A DNA stretch of 64,000 bases from Tolypeutes matacus (GCA_026826555.1 JAKSZT010054458.1:3887569-3951568), one strand, 5' to 3'. Shown: positions 11,216 to 24,964, counted from the stretch's first letter. The notes: a model not told the origin generated them from the letters alone. Numbers and translations: made by a program.

Positions 11216-12185
11216 TGATAGGAGATCCTGGCTTTTTATTTATTGCTTGTTTTGTTTTTGGTGTGAGCTGTAAGCATGTATTCTCAGGGTTTTTGTTGTT
11301 GTTGTTGTTTTACCGATCAATTTATGGCTAGCTCATTCTTAATATTCATATTATAATTCACCTTTGATCTCTTCAGAGCTGCCATTCCTCTCATCATAAA
11401 TTCCTCTCTTTCTTATTATACTATCATTATATTAGGACTTTAAAAATTTAGATAATAATGCATCACCACCTATATTATATTAATGCATTTGTGCTTATCA
11501 TAGTCAGGTATTATTGTGTTTTTTCTCCTTTCTTTCCCTCTTAGTAGAATTTAGCAAACTCTTTGAGATCTGAGTCAAAGTGAGCTTTTTGATCTCATTA
11601 ACTACTAAATACTAAAGGCCTAGGAAAAACAATTTAAGTGTTCAATAAGACATCGGAATTTCAGATATACTGGTGATAAAATTTTAAGGAAGCAAGTGAC
11701 GTTATCAACCATTAGAGACTTCAGAGACTAGAAAAGAGAAAGGCAATCAAATATTCAAATAAAATTATAGGTTTTAAATTTATGAAAAGAAGTAGCAGTT
11801 GTACTGGAAGTACATATCAGTGGCACTTAATGTAAATCGTGGCTTCAGCGATGGTTTAATCCAAGTTAAATTGTTTAAGAATGAAATCACAAGATGTTTA
11901 GAAAGTCCACAAGACAAAAAATAAAATAAAATTTCTCCAAGAGAATTAAGTTTCATGTAGCTTGCACACGGTTAAGGTGGTAGAAGATGAAGCTTTGTAA
12001 GGGAACAAGGGTCAAATCAAGATTAAAAGTAATTATAAGCACAAATAACTTCAAGCGTTTGTGCACCATCATGAAATGTATATTGTAGAATAACTATCCT
12101 GGTTGGCAACTGAATATTTGATTTGATTAATCAAAGAGTGAACATATACGACCTGAATTTCATTACCTTGCAGTCTACTGTTTTT
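11216..12185. other. Unannotated stretch
   Basis: AT-rich, with a short TTG run near 11296-11310. Nothing else identifiable. Confidence 0.5.
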
Positions 12186-12189
12186 TAAC

Positions 12190-13965
12190 TTTTTAAAGTT
12201 GAAGTTTATCATTCATACATGAACATTCATAAACAATAAGTGTATAGTATAAGTTGTGATCCTACAAAACAAACATCATATTATCATACAGTGTTCCTAT
12301 ACATTACCCCACCATCAATAACTTGCATTGCTGTGAAACAATTGTTACAAACTATGAAAGATCATCGTCAAAACATTACCACTAACTATAGTCAGTATCT
12401 TATATTTGGTGTATTTTTTCCCCCAACCCACCTGGTTAATGACACCGTGTATTAGTATCATATAGTGGTTATAGTTCATGAGAGAATGTTCTTATATTTG
12501 TCCTGTTAACCACAGTCCATCTTCCACCACAGGATTCATTGTGTTAGATAGCCTTATGCTTTGTACAATCCATTCAAAGTGTACATCGAGTGGCTCTCAT
12601 ATTCATCAAAGTTTTGCTGACAGCACCTCAGTCAATGTTATAGTGTTTTCATTACTCCAAAAAGAAAAGTCCCATACTCCTATATATGCCCCCATTGTTG
12701 ATCCTTAGAATTGATATAGTATCTTCTTTTCCAATGCTGCAAAAATATTACAATATATTTTATATTAACCATAATGCTTAAGTTACATTAGTTGTAATTT
12801 TCCCATTTATCACCATATTCCTAAGTTTTTTTTTTTTAACAGAAGAACATTCTTATACTATTAACCAAAATCTCCACCCACTACCAAAATCACTGTTATC
12901 TAGTCCCTACTTTATTCTCTAGCTTCCTTTCAACTGAAATATTACATCCATAGACTCCCCGCCATCAGCCACAATCACATTTATAAATCAGCACTGTTAG
13001 TTATACTCACTATAATGTATTACCATCAACTCTATTCATTTCCACACATTTACAATAAACCTTATTAAAAATTCTATACACATTAAGCATCAGCTCCCAT
13101 TTTCAACCCACATTCAATTTCCTAGTAACCTATACTCTAGAGTTTACCTTAATTAGTTTACTCAACATTTTTCTAATTAGAGAAGTTGTGAGTTTACAAA
13201 GCAATCATGCATACTGTACAGGATTCCCATACATCACCCCAACAACACCTTACATTTCTATGATACATTTCTTACAAATGATGAAAGAACATCATCATAT
13301 TAGTGCTATCTGCAGGCAGTAGGTATATTTGTTGTATTTTTTCAACAAACCATCTTATTATTAGCATCATGTATTAATATATTGTATGTTTGTTATAGCT
13401 CATGAGAGAACATTTTCATATTTCTACTGTCAACCATAGTTCATCATCCACCATGGGTTCCACTGTGTTATATAGTCTCCTATCTTATACAGTCCATCCA
13501 AAGTGTACAATCAGTGGCTGTCCATTTCATCACAGAGCTGTGCTGTCATCACCTTGGGCCATTTTAGAACATTTTCATTACTCCAAAGGGAAAAATCCCA
13601 TACTCCCTTTTATTCCCCCATTATTGACCTGTAGCATTGATATACTATCTTCTTTGCCCTTGTTGCAAAAATATTATATTACTCTTAACAATAGTCTATA
13701 ATTTACATTATATTAACTAATTAATGTTTTATTTTCTCCATGAATCACCATATTCCTAACACCTTTCAATAGAGGTATATTCTTATATTTGTACTATTAA
13801 CTACAATCCTTACCAACCACCCAAATCACAATGTTGTATAGTCCCTATATTATCCTCCAACTTTCTTTCAATTGACATTAATCTCTCTAGACTACATCTT
13901 TCAGCCAAATTCACATTTATAAATCAGCAGTACTAATTATACTCACTATAATGTATTACTATTCA
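12190..13965 (-). mobile_element. Two tandem antisense copies of an L1 3' UTR
   Basis: Two units, about 12190-13150 and 13165-13965, align with each other block by block. Paired blocks include GTTATAGTTCATGAGAGAA near 12469 and its partner near 13394, the CAAAGTGTACA block near 12576 and 13499, and the TTTCATTACTCCAAA block near 12648 and 13574. Both are the reverse complement of the 3' UTR of the L1 at 41327-42200, which has only one unit. Neither unit carries ORF2. The frames at 12240-12455, 12478-12708 and 13402-13701 are translations of this non-coding repeat. Confidence 0.8.
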
Positions 13966-16900
13966 TTGGGAGCATAATGGTCCTGCCCTTTTGACAGGTG
14001 TTTCCTTGTCTCAGAATAGGAAACTGACCTTAAGTGGGATAATCAAAGCCCACACCATAGTTTTTAATATTGGGACTTAACCCAACTTTCAATGGACAAA
14101 GCTATTAAACTTGCCAGCTGTAAATCGCTTTGTTGTAGATGAAGAATAATCTAAAAGGAAAGAAAGTTTTGAAGACATAAAGAAACAAAAAAATGATCCT
14201 GTTGTCTCTGTCTTTATTTGTATATATATTTTTATATGTAGCCCTGATTTTATTGAGGATTGTTTTTCCTTTGGGGTACCCACAAATCATGCCAAGTTAT
14301 ATGTTTACTAAGCCATTTTATGTTGGTGTTAGGTGCCTTATCACTAAAAGAGCCCTAGTAATTCCCTACTGTTTCAAGAATTCAGAACATAAAAGCTTGC
14401 CATGTTATTAGATTTGCAGATAAAATACTGTGAAAGTAGTAAAAATGGTATGTAAGGATTGGTTGTACGGAGTATAAAGGAGAGAAAAAGTCAAGTTGAC
14501 TCAGTTTTCCATTTGGGAAACTTGATATATTTCCAAAGTATTTTTTATTAAAGACGATATCAATTTAAAATTTTTGAATTCATTATTGAATTTAATACTG
14601 TTTCTTACACCAGGAGAATGCCAGTACACTGCTTTAGAATTCTTAGTTACTAGTGCATGGAAAAGTTTATCTTTTTCCAGATAATTAATATTGAGCAGTT
14701 GGAGATTATTGTTTATTCTTTTTTCTATGCAACAATATCCATTAGACTTTAGGTATTTCAGAATCTTCATTGGGAAAGTTAGACTTATTGATTTATTTTT
14801 GTTTGTATCCTGAGTGCAAAATTATAATTTTCATATGCAAACATTATAAAATCCATATGAGGTGATTTTTTATCACACTGTTTCTTTTACACATTGAAGC
14901 TCCTTCCAACCTTTAACTTTGAATACGTTTAAAGAAATGATCAAACAAATTGAAAAGGTTGAAAAAGTCTCAAAGTACTTCTTTTAGAATTCTCTTGACG
15001 GTTTGCATGCCAGGATCATTTGGGCTGGAGTTTAAAAAAAAAAAAAAAAAAAGCTGTAAAAGGGATACATGCCTTGCCTAATAAATAACTTGACTGACTC
15101 AGCACCCAGAATCTTAACTATAAAAGGCACTTTCTAATAAAATGCCATAATAAATGAATGTCTTTAATTATAAGGAAGAACAAAAATAAAAGGGAACAAC
15201 AATTAAAAGCTGCACATGCAATCTTAAATTTTCTTAAAAAATGCAGATTTTAAAGGCCACTCTGAATTTCTCTGAAAAGAGGTTCTGAAAATAATAATAT
15301 TGGAGCTACAATCTTCTAGTTCAACTTTTCAGATTGTCTCTGTATGCATAATACTGTATAAGTTATTTATTAAAAAGTTACATTAAAATAAATTATTCTT
15401 AAGCATATAATATTATTTATGTTTACAAATTTAGAACATTTATAGCTGAGAAGTTCTTGGGCATTTATTCAACACAATTTTGAAAAATCTTCAGGACAAG
15501 TTGCATTCCAAACGAAAATAAGAACTAGAGAATTCTCTTATTGAAATTCCATTAGAAAACAAATTATAGGTCTAATGTTCATCATTGAATAAAGCAATTC
15601 TTACCTTTAAAAGAGACACCAGAATGCAAATCTATTACTAAATCAAGAAAAGGTTAGGCACCTGCTTTATTCAACACCAAAATGTTCCTGAAGAAAAAAA
15701 GAACAAAAGAAATGACTGTAATAAGATAGAGGACCTATTATTTTAAAACCAATTTTATAGATAGTCTCAAGGAGTAATTTGAATTGTGATTCAATCATTT
15801 GTTTTTTGAGGTAATCAGTTATTTGTACCACAGAGGGAGTCTCATTAATGAGTAATACAACTTTTTATCTAGATTGAAATTTTTCAGTAGTGAATAAAAT
15901 TGTGTTTTATTGAAATATCAATTGTTCATTACTCTTGTTAGATTACTCATATGTTTCTAATTCCATTCTCAATTTTTTAAAAAATCATTATTAAGTGTGG
16001 TGTGAATTTGTGGTATTTTATTTCCACATATCAATCTGCATTAATTTCTTTGATATATAATTTTTTGTCTATTCACTTACATTTATTTTTGACCTTTAAA
16101 TGACTCTAATTGCTTTATTATTAATTAATTAAATCAGGTTCTTTTTATAAAGACTGAAGCACTATTAATATTTTTCCACTTTCTTTTGAGATGCCCTATT
16201 TGAGCTAATACTTGGTAGTATTAAACATTTGATTTATCTTCTCCTTTTATCAACATATTTATTTCAAAACACAGCATTCCTAGAATTATAACTGGCAGCC
16301 TCATCCAAAGTACAGCAATATGAATAGCCAGGCATTTAACAAATGCATTCTGAGAATATGGTAAGAATTAATTTTTAGTGTGATACGTAGTTTATTAATT
16401 TTGAGAATAACTCTTGTTCATGGAGAATGTATAGAGATAAATAATTTACACTATTTCTTCTCAAATATCTTTCATACATTTTTTAATAACAAAATAAATG
16501 ACTATTTCATACTCAGTCACCAATTATGGCTAAATTAAAAGTGGTCTGTACATTTATGATATAGAATTATAAACAGACAAAGGATTGTGGAGAATTTGAG
16601 AATTGTGGAGCCATTTACAAGAAAACATAAGTATAAAGATATTCTTAAAGTACGATAACATAGTTGGAGGGAACAAGCCAAACTTGAGTTCTCAAAATCC
16701 GCTCTAGTTTTGATTAACTTGATACATATCTTCCTTTCTTTTGATGAACATACCCTCTAAAAATTATTACTATCATTAACATTAACATACACACAATTTC
16801 TTAATTTAAAATTATTTACTCGCTTATTGACTAATTTTCCATTTATATTAATTTGTACATTGTTTTATTGCAGTGTTGTTATAATCTATAATCCCATGAT

Positions 16901-17640
16901 CATAATACATTTTCTGGTACCACTTGAATTTTATTTTTTATATTAATATATTGATGCACATTGCAAACCTCAATATTCCACTCTTTATATTATACAATAA
17001 GAATAAACAAACAAAAAGCAACCCAGAACCTCTGTCATTCTGGAATTTAGTCTAGTTAAAGTGATCAAAGGAGATTAACTGTAGTTGCAATATTATTTTT
17101 ATTTTCCTGCTTTTTGTTGTATTTTGGAATATGTATTTTGTTAAAGTAGGTAAAAATATTTGTAAATGACCTTTTAGATTTTTGTTTTACAGTATTAAGA
17201 TTGTTGTTTAAAAAAAAGGGGGGGTAGGAAGTTAATTCCATTTATGACCAAGATAGAGCAACTTGTACAGGAATAGGAATTCCAGTGAAATTTAATTTAA
17301 AATACTGAACTAGGCATGGGCTTTGGGGTCAAGGCTACTCTAATGCTACAGTTTCTGATATTATGCTACTACAGAACAAGGAGTTGTACAGAAAAACTTC
17401 CAAAGTTCTGCATAGAGGACCCATTTTATTTCCAAATGAATAATAGGATGTATTTATATGCAAGGTAACACTTCATGAGAACTGACATGAGATCAGTGAT
17501 CACCAGAAGAGTTTATACATCAAAAGTACTATTAAAAATAGTGATTTTGATGAACCAGAGTAGAGAAAGCTCACTGAATAACCCAGCCATTAATTTGAGA
17601 CCTTAGATATACCATGTTTTAGGTTAAGCTATGCTGTCAC
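13966..17640. other. Long unannotated AT-rich stretch
   Basis: About 3.7 kb with no recognised repeat or gene. It contains an A run at about 15033-15052 and a short poly(A)/poly(G) junction near 17212-17224. Frames at 14089-14283, 14193-14411 and 14501-14770 conflict with each other and have no recognised motif. Confidence 0.5.
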
Positions 17641-18548
17641 AAGAATAAAGGCAATGTTAGACAGATTACAGAAATGTTTAAAAATGAATCCTCAAACTAA
17701 TTAAGCTAATCCATCAGTAAATTCCTTGCCTACTGGAACAAACCACAAAATTTCTAAAAGAAAAAAATAACTTATAGTCACACAACAATTTCCATACAAT
17801 GTCTATCATGTAATAAAAATTATCTATGTACAAGAAGCAGAAAAATTTAACCATAATCAAAGGGAAAAAAATGCACACTATTCATTATCCTAATAATGTA
17901 TACAATGTATCATACAGAAATTTACTTTGTGTGATTATTTGAGTGTGGACATTGCAGAAGAAAAGCCCACTGATCTTGAAGAAAGAGCAATACAAATAAT
18001 CTAAACAAAAGTGAGAAAAACAATATGAAAGAGATAACCGTATTTGCACATACGAAGAGTGAATCTTAATATATGTATTTTGAAACAAATCATTTAGAAG
18101 TCTGGGAGATCCCAGGATGGAATGCAGAATATGACAAAAGTATCTCAATTTTTACAAATCTACAAAACAACCCCACTAAAAGTGATGGGGGAAAGGGTGG
18201 TTAGTTAATTAATTATAGAAATGAGTGTAGTCCCCAAGACTAAAGTCTAAAGGAATGGTACATAAGCACTATATTGTAGTTCCCAAAGCTGTTTATCAAA
18301 GAGGAATTGGTAACAATTTTGATATATTTACACATATAGGGCAGAATTGAATAATTAAGTAATGCATGCCAAATAATGGGAGCCAGTTTCCTTTCTGTGT
18401 GAGAATGAAGTTACAGATAACCAAGGGGAGAAAGTTAGAATAATCCATCTGGTAATGGATTAGAATAAGAGACAACAATACAATTCATATTTAGGTTAAT
18501 ATTTTAATGCTTACGATGCTTACACGTAGAAACATTATAGACATTTGC
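17641..18548. other. A-rich stretch, possibly the 5' part of the L1M that follows
   Basis: The plus strand is A-rich like an old L1 sense strand and runs into the L1M 3' region, but no block was recognised securely. Minus-strand frames at 17885-18148 and 18296-18478 have no recognisable domain. Confidence 0.3.
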
Positions 18549-18552
18549 ATAG

Positions 18553-18585
<33 letters not shown>

Positions 18586-18598
18586 TAGATAGATATAG
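18549..18598 (+). repeat. GATA/GAGA microsatellite
   Basis: About 25 bp of GATA units, then GA dinucleotides, then more GATA units. Confidence 0.95.
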
Positions 18599-18839
18599 CT
18601 TACTTTACATTCACATATTTACTAGTTTTGGCAACTGACACACCTAGTTCCCAGATATTTGTTACTAATATCTTTAACCAATAAAAGTATCCATACTTCA
18701 TTGGTGAAAAGACTGACCTTAGGACTGGATGAGGAAATAAGTCCAGAATATTTTTTAGTGCCAGAAACTGAAGAAACATTAAAGGGAAATTGATGAAGGT
18801 ATGTCAAAGGGAGATAGGCCAATCAAAAGAACTCTTAAT

Positions 18840-20080
18840 GGCCAAATCTGAAATAATTTGTCTAAAAAAATAAATAAAGTAGAACTTGATTATAACCTAT
18901 AGTATAAAACAAATATCCATGAATCCATATGATATAAATAAATGTTCGAATAAATAAATGGTAGAGAATAGACAAATCTTTCCTGCATAAAAATTCCAAT
19001 TTATTTACCTAGAGATTGTCCTAAAGGAAAGGGAGTATCATTTCCTGATTTTGAAGTGTGATTTGTGCACAATAACTTCCTTTTGAACAGCACAGTATGG
19101 AATGGGTAAAAAGACACTTTCCAGTGGAGAACTGACAAGCACTATCTCAGTAAGGTAAGCAAGTTTAGCATTAATATTGATAAGTCATATTCATAAAATG
19201 TACTTTTTTTTATTATGAAGATTTTTATTCATAATAGTTTTGTTTTTATATATATTTATTTTATTTTTATTTATAATCTTGCCATTTGTCTTAGTTTGTC
19301 AGGGATGCTGTGATAAATATCACAGATTGGTTGGCTTAAACAACTCAAATTTATTGCTTCACTCTTTCGGAGACTGGAAGTACAAAATCAAGGTGTTGCC
19401 AGACCATGCTTTCTCCCAAAGTCTGTAGCATTCTGGTGATGACTTGCCAGAAATACTTGGAGTTCCTTGGCTTGTAGATGTATTTTTGCCTCCATCAAAG
19501 TGCACTCTCTCTCCTTCTCTGGCTTCTCCTAACTGACTACATCTGAATTTCCTCTACTTACAAGGACTTCAGCCATATTGGGTTAAGCCCACCTTCATTC
19601 AAGTTTGCCCAAAATGTACTCTTAATATGATGTGATGAAAAAAGGCATCTGATCTCTGTGGTCTTCCTCCAAAAACATATCTTCAGCACAATCAAGAGAA
19701 AAACATTAGAAAATTTCCAACTGAGAGGCATCCTACAAAATATCTGACCATTACTCCTGAAAATTGTCACGGTCATCAGAAATAAGGAAAGTATAAGAAA
19801 TTGCCACAGCTAACAGAAGCCTAAAAATATATGGTACCTAAATGTAATATGATATTCTGTTAAAAAAAAAAAAAGAAATATTAGGTAAAAACTAAGGAAA
19901 TATGAATGAGAATTTTAGTAAATAATAATGTATCAATATTAGACCAATAATTATAAAAAATGAACCATACCAATGACTGATGCCAATAATTGGGAACTCT
20001 GAGTATGGGTTGTATGGGAATTCTCAATACTATTTTTCTGTAAGTCTAAAACCATTATATAGAAAAAAGTTACAAAAAAC
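18840..20080 (+). mobile_element. Ancient L1M, 3' end
   Basis: The blocks follow the 3' region of old mammalian L1M elements: CCAGTGGAGAACTGACAAGCAC, a GATAAGTCATATTCATA-like block, a TGATGTGATGAAAA-like block near 19630, CCATTACTCCTGAAAATTGTCA, AGGTAAAAACTAAGGAAATATG, TAATAATGTATCAATATTAG and the terminal TTTTCTGTAAGTCTAAAACCATT. It is interrupted at 19205-19610 by a later insertion. It continues upstream for an unknown distance. Non-coding and inactive. Confidence 0.75.
19205..19610 (-). mobile_element. Retro-copied LTR fragment inserted in the L1M
   Basis: The 406-bp insert is bounded by a 10-bp duplication, AAAATGTACT, at 19195-19204 and 19611-19620; the L1M sequence is continuous if it is removed. 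From 19287 to 19610 it is an antisense MLT1/MaLR-like LTR (on the plus strand TGTCTTAGTTTGTCAGGGAT, then a GGCTTAAACAACTCAAATTTATTG block), truncated at its 5' side. From 19205 to 19286 it is AT-rich, with T8 at the insertion edge and TTTATT motifs. Read on the minus strand: LTR, about 80 bp of downstream sequence with AATAAA signals, then an A tail. A long duplication plus an A tail suggests L1-mediated copying of a read-through RNA rather than retroviral integration. Confidence 0.62.
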
Positions 20081-21780
20081 GATAAGCAAAACTACAGAGA
20101 GGTGTGTGTAAATATCAAGCAGTAAAATATAGTCATAATAGGTGAGTATGAAAAAGAAAAGAAGAAATAAATTAATAAAACGAAAGAAACAATGGCCACA
20201 AATATACAGAATAAAACATCATTTTATAGATCTAAACATTCAAGAACTTCACGGAGGATAAATAAAAAAGTACATTCAGAGGAAATGACAGTAAAACTTT
20301 TGAGAACCTAAAAACGAAGGGAAATTTTTGAATATACTCAGAGGAAATCAGCACAAATTCTTTAGAAAGGAATGATGGCAATTATAGTGATACAACGTAT
20401 TAGAAAATGTTTGTCAGTAGAATACATTTTTCAAACGTCAGATGGAAGGGGAACCAGCAAAAAGGTTAATAAGGACCCTCTAAAATACATGTAAAATGTG
20501 GTTATTTGTCACTGGAAGTATTGTACTATAACAAATACTTAAGAAATTTCTTTAGGCTGAAGAAAATTGAAATTACGTAGGAACATTGATCTACAGAAGA
20601 ATTATAGAGTACTAGAAAAATGGTATATGGGCACAATGTTAAAAATATATATATTTTATCTTATATTCTTTAAGAGAAAAATTGATGTTTATAGCAATAA
20701 GTATAACATGTAAGTTTTACATGAATATAGATGTAATAAATTTGATAAAATAACACTAAATGACATTAAATGGAAGTATAATATTGCAAGATTTATACAT
20801 TTTACATTATGTACAATATTAAGTCTAATTTTGCTGTGTTAAATTAATACATATTTTAATTTGTACAGAAAGCACTGTAAATAATGAAAATAAGGATTAA
20901 TTAAATCTTTTAAAGAATTAAATTTGGATACTGAAAATTAATTTAGGAATAGAAAAACGGATTATAAAAAATCAGATGGTAGAGAAAAAAAACAAACAGA
21001 AAGCCTCAATCCAAACATAGAAATATTTACATAAAAGAACTAAATATGCTTTTTAATTAACAGCAGAGATCATCAAACTGTCAAAAATGAAAGACATACT
21101 CTATGATATATTCAATGGACATACATTAACTATGAAGATAGTTTGAACAAACAAAAAGATAGAAAACCGGAATTGTGAAAAATTAAATAAATGAAAACTG
21201 AAACAGTGTATTAATGTCAGATAAAGAGATTTCAAGAAACTATCACCATAGTTAAATATACATTTTCATAAAATGATAAAGATCGAATAGCCCCAAATAC
21301 AAAGCAATTATGAACTGATATTTGACTAATAATAGAGCATTAAAATTCACAAAGCAAAATTTGCAAACCATTAAATTAGACATAAAAATACAGAAATATA
21401 CATGGGAATTTTTTTTCCTCTTTTTCATTATTTGATGGAAATTTAGGGAAAGATAGAATACAGAAGATTTGAACAACATTTACAAATTTTTTAATATATT
21501 TTTTAATAATATATTTTTCAGTCTAAAAAACAATATATAGTGAAACAGACTCCATCTCCAAAGTAAACTGTTATCTGTGATGCACCAAAAGTTATAAGAT
21601 AGACTCTTCTTAAGTGCTCTATTTCTTCTTATATCCAGAGTCCATAAAACAGGTAATATTTTCCACTCTGCTGTATTATATGGGTGGGACATTAAGTATT
21701 TCAAAAATTTTATTGAAATTTTTTTGAATTTTTTCCTTCTTTAGAAAAACAATTTAAAATATCTCAAAATAGGACTTGTG
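20081..21780. other. A-rich stretch, possibly degenerate LINE
   Basis: The plus strand is strongly A-rich, in the style of an old LINE body, but no diagnostic block was recognised. Minus-strand frames at 21252-21479 and 21480-21704 lack known motifs. Confidence 0.35.
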
Positions 21781-22128
21781 TCATTGATGTAAAGACGGTA
21801 GCCACGAGAGGTTCAGAGGGCCTTTTCTGGACATTGGAATTGTCCTGCATGACATTGCAATGATGGATACAGGCCATTATAAATGTTGTCCAAACCTATA
21901 AAATCGTGTGTGGCAGAGTGTAAACTATATTCCATGGTTAGTAGTAATGCTTTAATATGTGTTCATCAATTGTAACAAATGTACCACACTAATGAAAGAT
22001 GTTAATGCAGGAAAGTGCGGGAGGTCAGAAGGAGTGGGACATATGGGAATCCCCTATATTCTTATGTAACATTTATATAATCCAAAGCTTCTTTAAAAAT
22101 AAATTTTCAAAAAAATAAAAAAAAAAAA
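21781..22128 (+). mobile_element. 5'-truncated copy of the L1-tailed composite element
   Basis: It aligns with the last 370 bp of 34461-36117. It includes the part upstream of the L1-like tail: ATTGATGTAAAGACGGTAGCC here against ATGGATGTGGAGGCAGTGGCC near 35738. It then carries the L1 3' tail with GGGACATATGGGAATCCCCT and ends in an A-rich tail. The upstream overlap marks it as a member of that family rather than an ordinary L1 end. No target duplication could be fixed. Confidence 0.75.
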
Positions 22129-23942
22129 CTTAAAAAAACACTGACCTATCTTCTACTTTTTTGTAGTCAAATGAAAACTTTATAGAAAAAAAAGGAAGAA
22201 ACTATTCTTCTTGCATAAACTTTCACAAGAAGGTAAATTCTAAACTTTGCAAGAGATCTGCAGCCACTAGCTCAAAAACTTCTGGATGGTTAAATGACAC
22301 ATCTCTAACTTTAATTCTTACTTTAATTCTTACTTTAATTCAACTTTAATATGACATGTTTTTACTGTATTGGAGAGATTATACATTGTTACACATGTAC
22401 ATAATTTATAAAACATAATATTGTATCATGATTATCCTATTACATATTTAAATATATTTTGGATTTACATTTTTCAATAATTTGATTTCATTTAGCCATG
22501 AGAAATCTCCAAAAAAAATTTTGTTTTCTTTTATTATGGAAATTATAACAATATTTGGACATCACATTTCTCATTTCCACATTTTTAAACTTAGATGTTA
22601 TGTACACACACAGACACATGTAATTTGTACATCCTATTATACTGAATTGTTGAATCTAGACTCAATCTGATAAACTGATAGAAAGCATCATGCTATTTGT
22701 CAGACCAAAGGAAAACAAAAATCAATGTATAAAAAGATTGAGAGATGCATGTAGAAAACGACCCATTTACCTATCCTCCTTGTCCCCAGTCAAACTTCCC
22801 ATTTAAGGTGTAAAAATGTTCTAATTATGTAATTTTTGATGTTGGGAAACATATTGAATAAACTTATCATTATAGATAGGCTTCAGTTAGGAAATACAGT
22901 TGTTTAATAAATTCAAGTATTATGATAGGTTTTCTGTTAGAGTATTTTTATACATTCTTTTTTCAGCAAACTTACATTTTATTTTTATTGTTTTCTCTCA
23001 TGCATAGATTCACTCATACCTTGGACTCCTCCACTTTCTTGACATCATCATGTCAAATTCCAATTGAAGCTCTAAAAATATCAAGAAGTTTGTTCCTTGA
23101 AATTTCTTATGGTAGTTAAAAATGTTTACATTTGAAATGAAAAGCAAAATAATACATTTTACTCTCATTATTATGTTTAATAGTATAAAATTGTAGTTGT
23201 GATTTCTACCAAGCCACCTGATTCCCCAAATATGCATTTGTTATTATCCATCTAGCATTGCTTTAAAGAAAAACTTCGGTAGTTTAATCTATATATTTAA
23301 CCCAAAATATGAATTCTCTGTTTTTTCTTTATACTCATTTAAAGAATTTATTGCAGTATAATAGATTTCACTTTGGAAGAGAGGTAAAGGAGGTTAGAAT
23401 ATTGCATATGAGGGACTTGAGCTGTAGGGCAATTCAATTTCTTTCATAGTACATAAGAAAACTAGAATGCCAATCAATATCACTAAAACTAAAGCATTTA
23501 AAAAACAATTCCTTCTGAAAATGACTCTACTTAGGCAATATAATTCAGAGGAGGGGGTGTCTCTGGCTTGGGAGACACAATGATAAATCAAGGCCGAGAG
23601 ACTATGAACAAACCATATAAATCATTTATAAAGTCCTTCTAGATACCAAATTCCCAAAGCCTGTTTTAAGTTTCATTATAAGCTATCTTACGCTGAAACA
23701 GATATCTGCATAGAAATAGGTTTCATTAATGTCATTTGCTTTTGGCCAACCTATAGACTATTTCTGGTTCATTGACAGAAATTATATTCCACTCATAGTT
23801 CAGGGATCACATAAAACCTGTTATCAAATGCACCTGCAATTTAATCTATGTTTCCTCTCTCATTACTATCCATTTAACAAGAAAATTAAGCAGGGACTAT
23901 TTTCATGCTTTTAAAACAACATTTATTGAAGAGACAGAGTTT
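22129..23942. other. Unannotated AT-rich stretch
   Basis: It contains a short CTTTAATTCTTA-type tandem array near 22307-22350, about three units. Frames at 22482-22670, 22922-23119, 23010-23237, 23394-23591 and 23729-23914 have no recognised domain. Confidence 0.45.
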
Positions 23943-24052
23943 TAGATTGTAATCTCCATAAGAGCAAGGTTTCTTTGTGATATTTTCCCCACTGTATCCT
24001 TAGATTAGTGCTGGCTCTTTAATAAATACTTGTTGAGTGAATGGTTGAAGGC
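23943..24052 (+). repeat. LINE-2 (L2) 3' terminus
   Basis: It carries the characteristic terminal blocks: TAGATTGTAATCTCCATAAG, GAGCAAGGTTTCTTTGTGA, CCCCACTGTATCCTTAGA and the ending AATAAATACTTGTTGAGTGAATG. Confidence 0.85.
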
Positions 24053-24253
24053 TTTGCGTTCTCCACTTGCCACTTCTCTTTTCCATGGCCTCCAGAATAA
24101 ATTATTGTCGAGATATAGAACTGCCTTCTTAAGGTCAAATGTGACTAACAATGGGTATGACTACCTTGTTTCCTTTTGAATTATAGTTCAGCTAATTCTG
24201 GTGCCCCAAGAAGGTTTGGATTTAAGTAAAACCTGCATGGTATCTGTCTCAGG

Positions 24254-24710
24254 GTATATTAGTTTTCTACTCCTGCTATAATAAAGAACAAATTTAAGCT
24301 CTTACAGTTCTGGAAATCAGAAGGGCAAAATGATTCTTTAGGGGATGAAATCAATGTATCAGTAAAAGTTGTCTTTCTGTAGGCTCCATGGAGAACATAT
24401 TTTCTTAGCATATCCTCTTCTAGAGGCTGCCATCATTTGTTTTCTGCTAGCCACATCACTCCATTCTCTGCTTCTGTGTTTTCATTGCCTTTTCTTTTAC
24501 TGTCATCAAATCTCCCTTTGACTTTCTCTTATAAGGAAGGATATCTATGATTCCATTTGAGGTCCATCTAGATAATAATGGAAAATATCCTCATGTCAAT
24601 AACTTCAACTTAATCCCACCTGTAAAGTCCCTTTGCCATACAACTAACTTTCACAGTTCCCGGGGATTGAGATGTGGACATCTTAGAGAGCCATTATTCA
24701 GATTTACAGT
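24254..24710 (-). mobile_element. MLT1-like LTR (MaLR)
   Basis: On the plus strand it reads as the reverse complement of an MLT1-type LTR: TATTAGTTTTCTACTCCTGC, CTCTTACAGTTCTGGAAATC, a CTCTTATAAGGAAGG block, CTTTGCCATACAACTAACTTTC and GGGGATTGAGATGTGGACATC. Solo LTR, heavily mutated, no internal region. Confidence 0.8.
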
Positions 24711-24964
24711 CTCAAAAAAATGATAGGATGCATTAGTAAACTGTGTCACCATTTATCTATGATGTAAGTTCATTCCTGTTACATTCTGTTTTAATTTTGT
24801 TGTTGATAAAAGAAGGGAGCTTTGTTTCCTTTCCAAATTTTATATTTCAAAAGAAAAGTGTAATTTTTTTTCAAATTATTTGATCCTTAAACTGACTCAT
24901 CAAAGCTAGAGGTCTATTTCTCTTCTTGGTCAACCATTTTATCTTATTTTTGAACTAAATTCTT

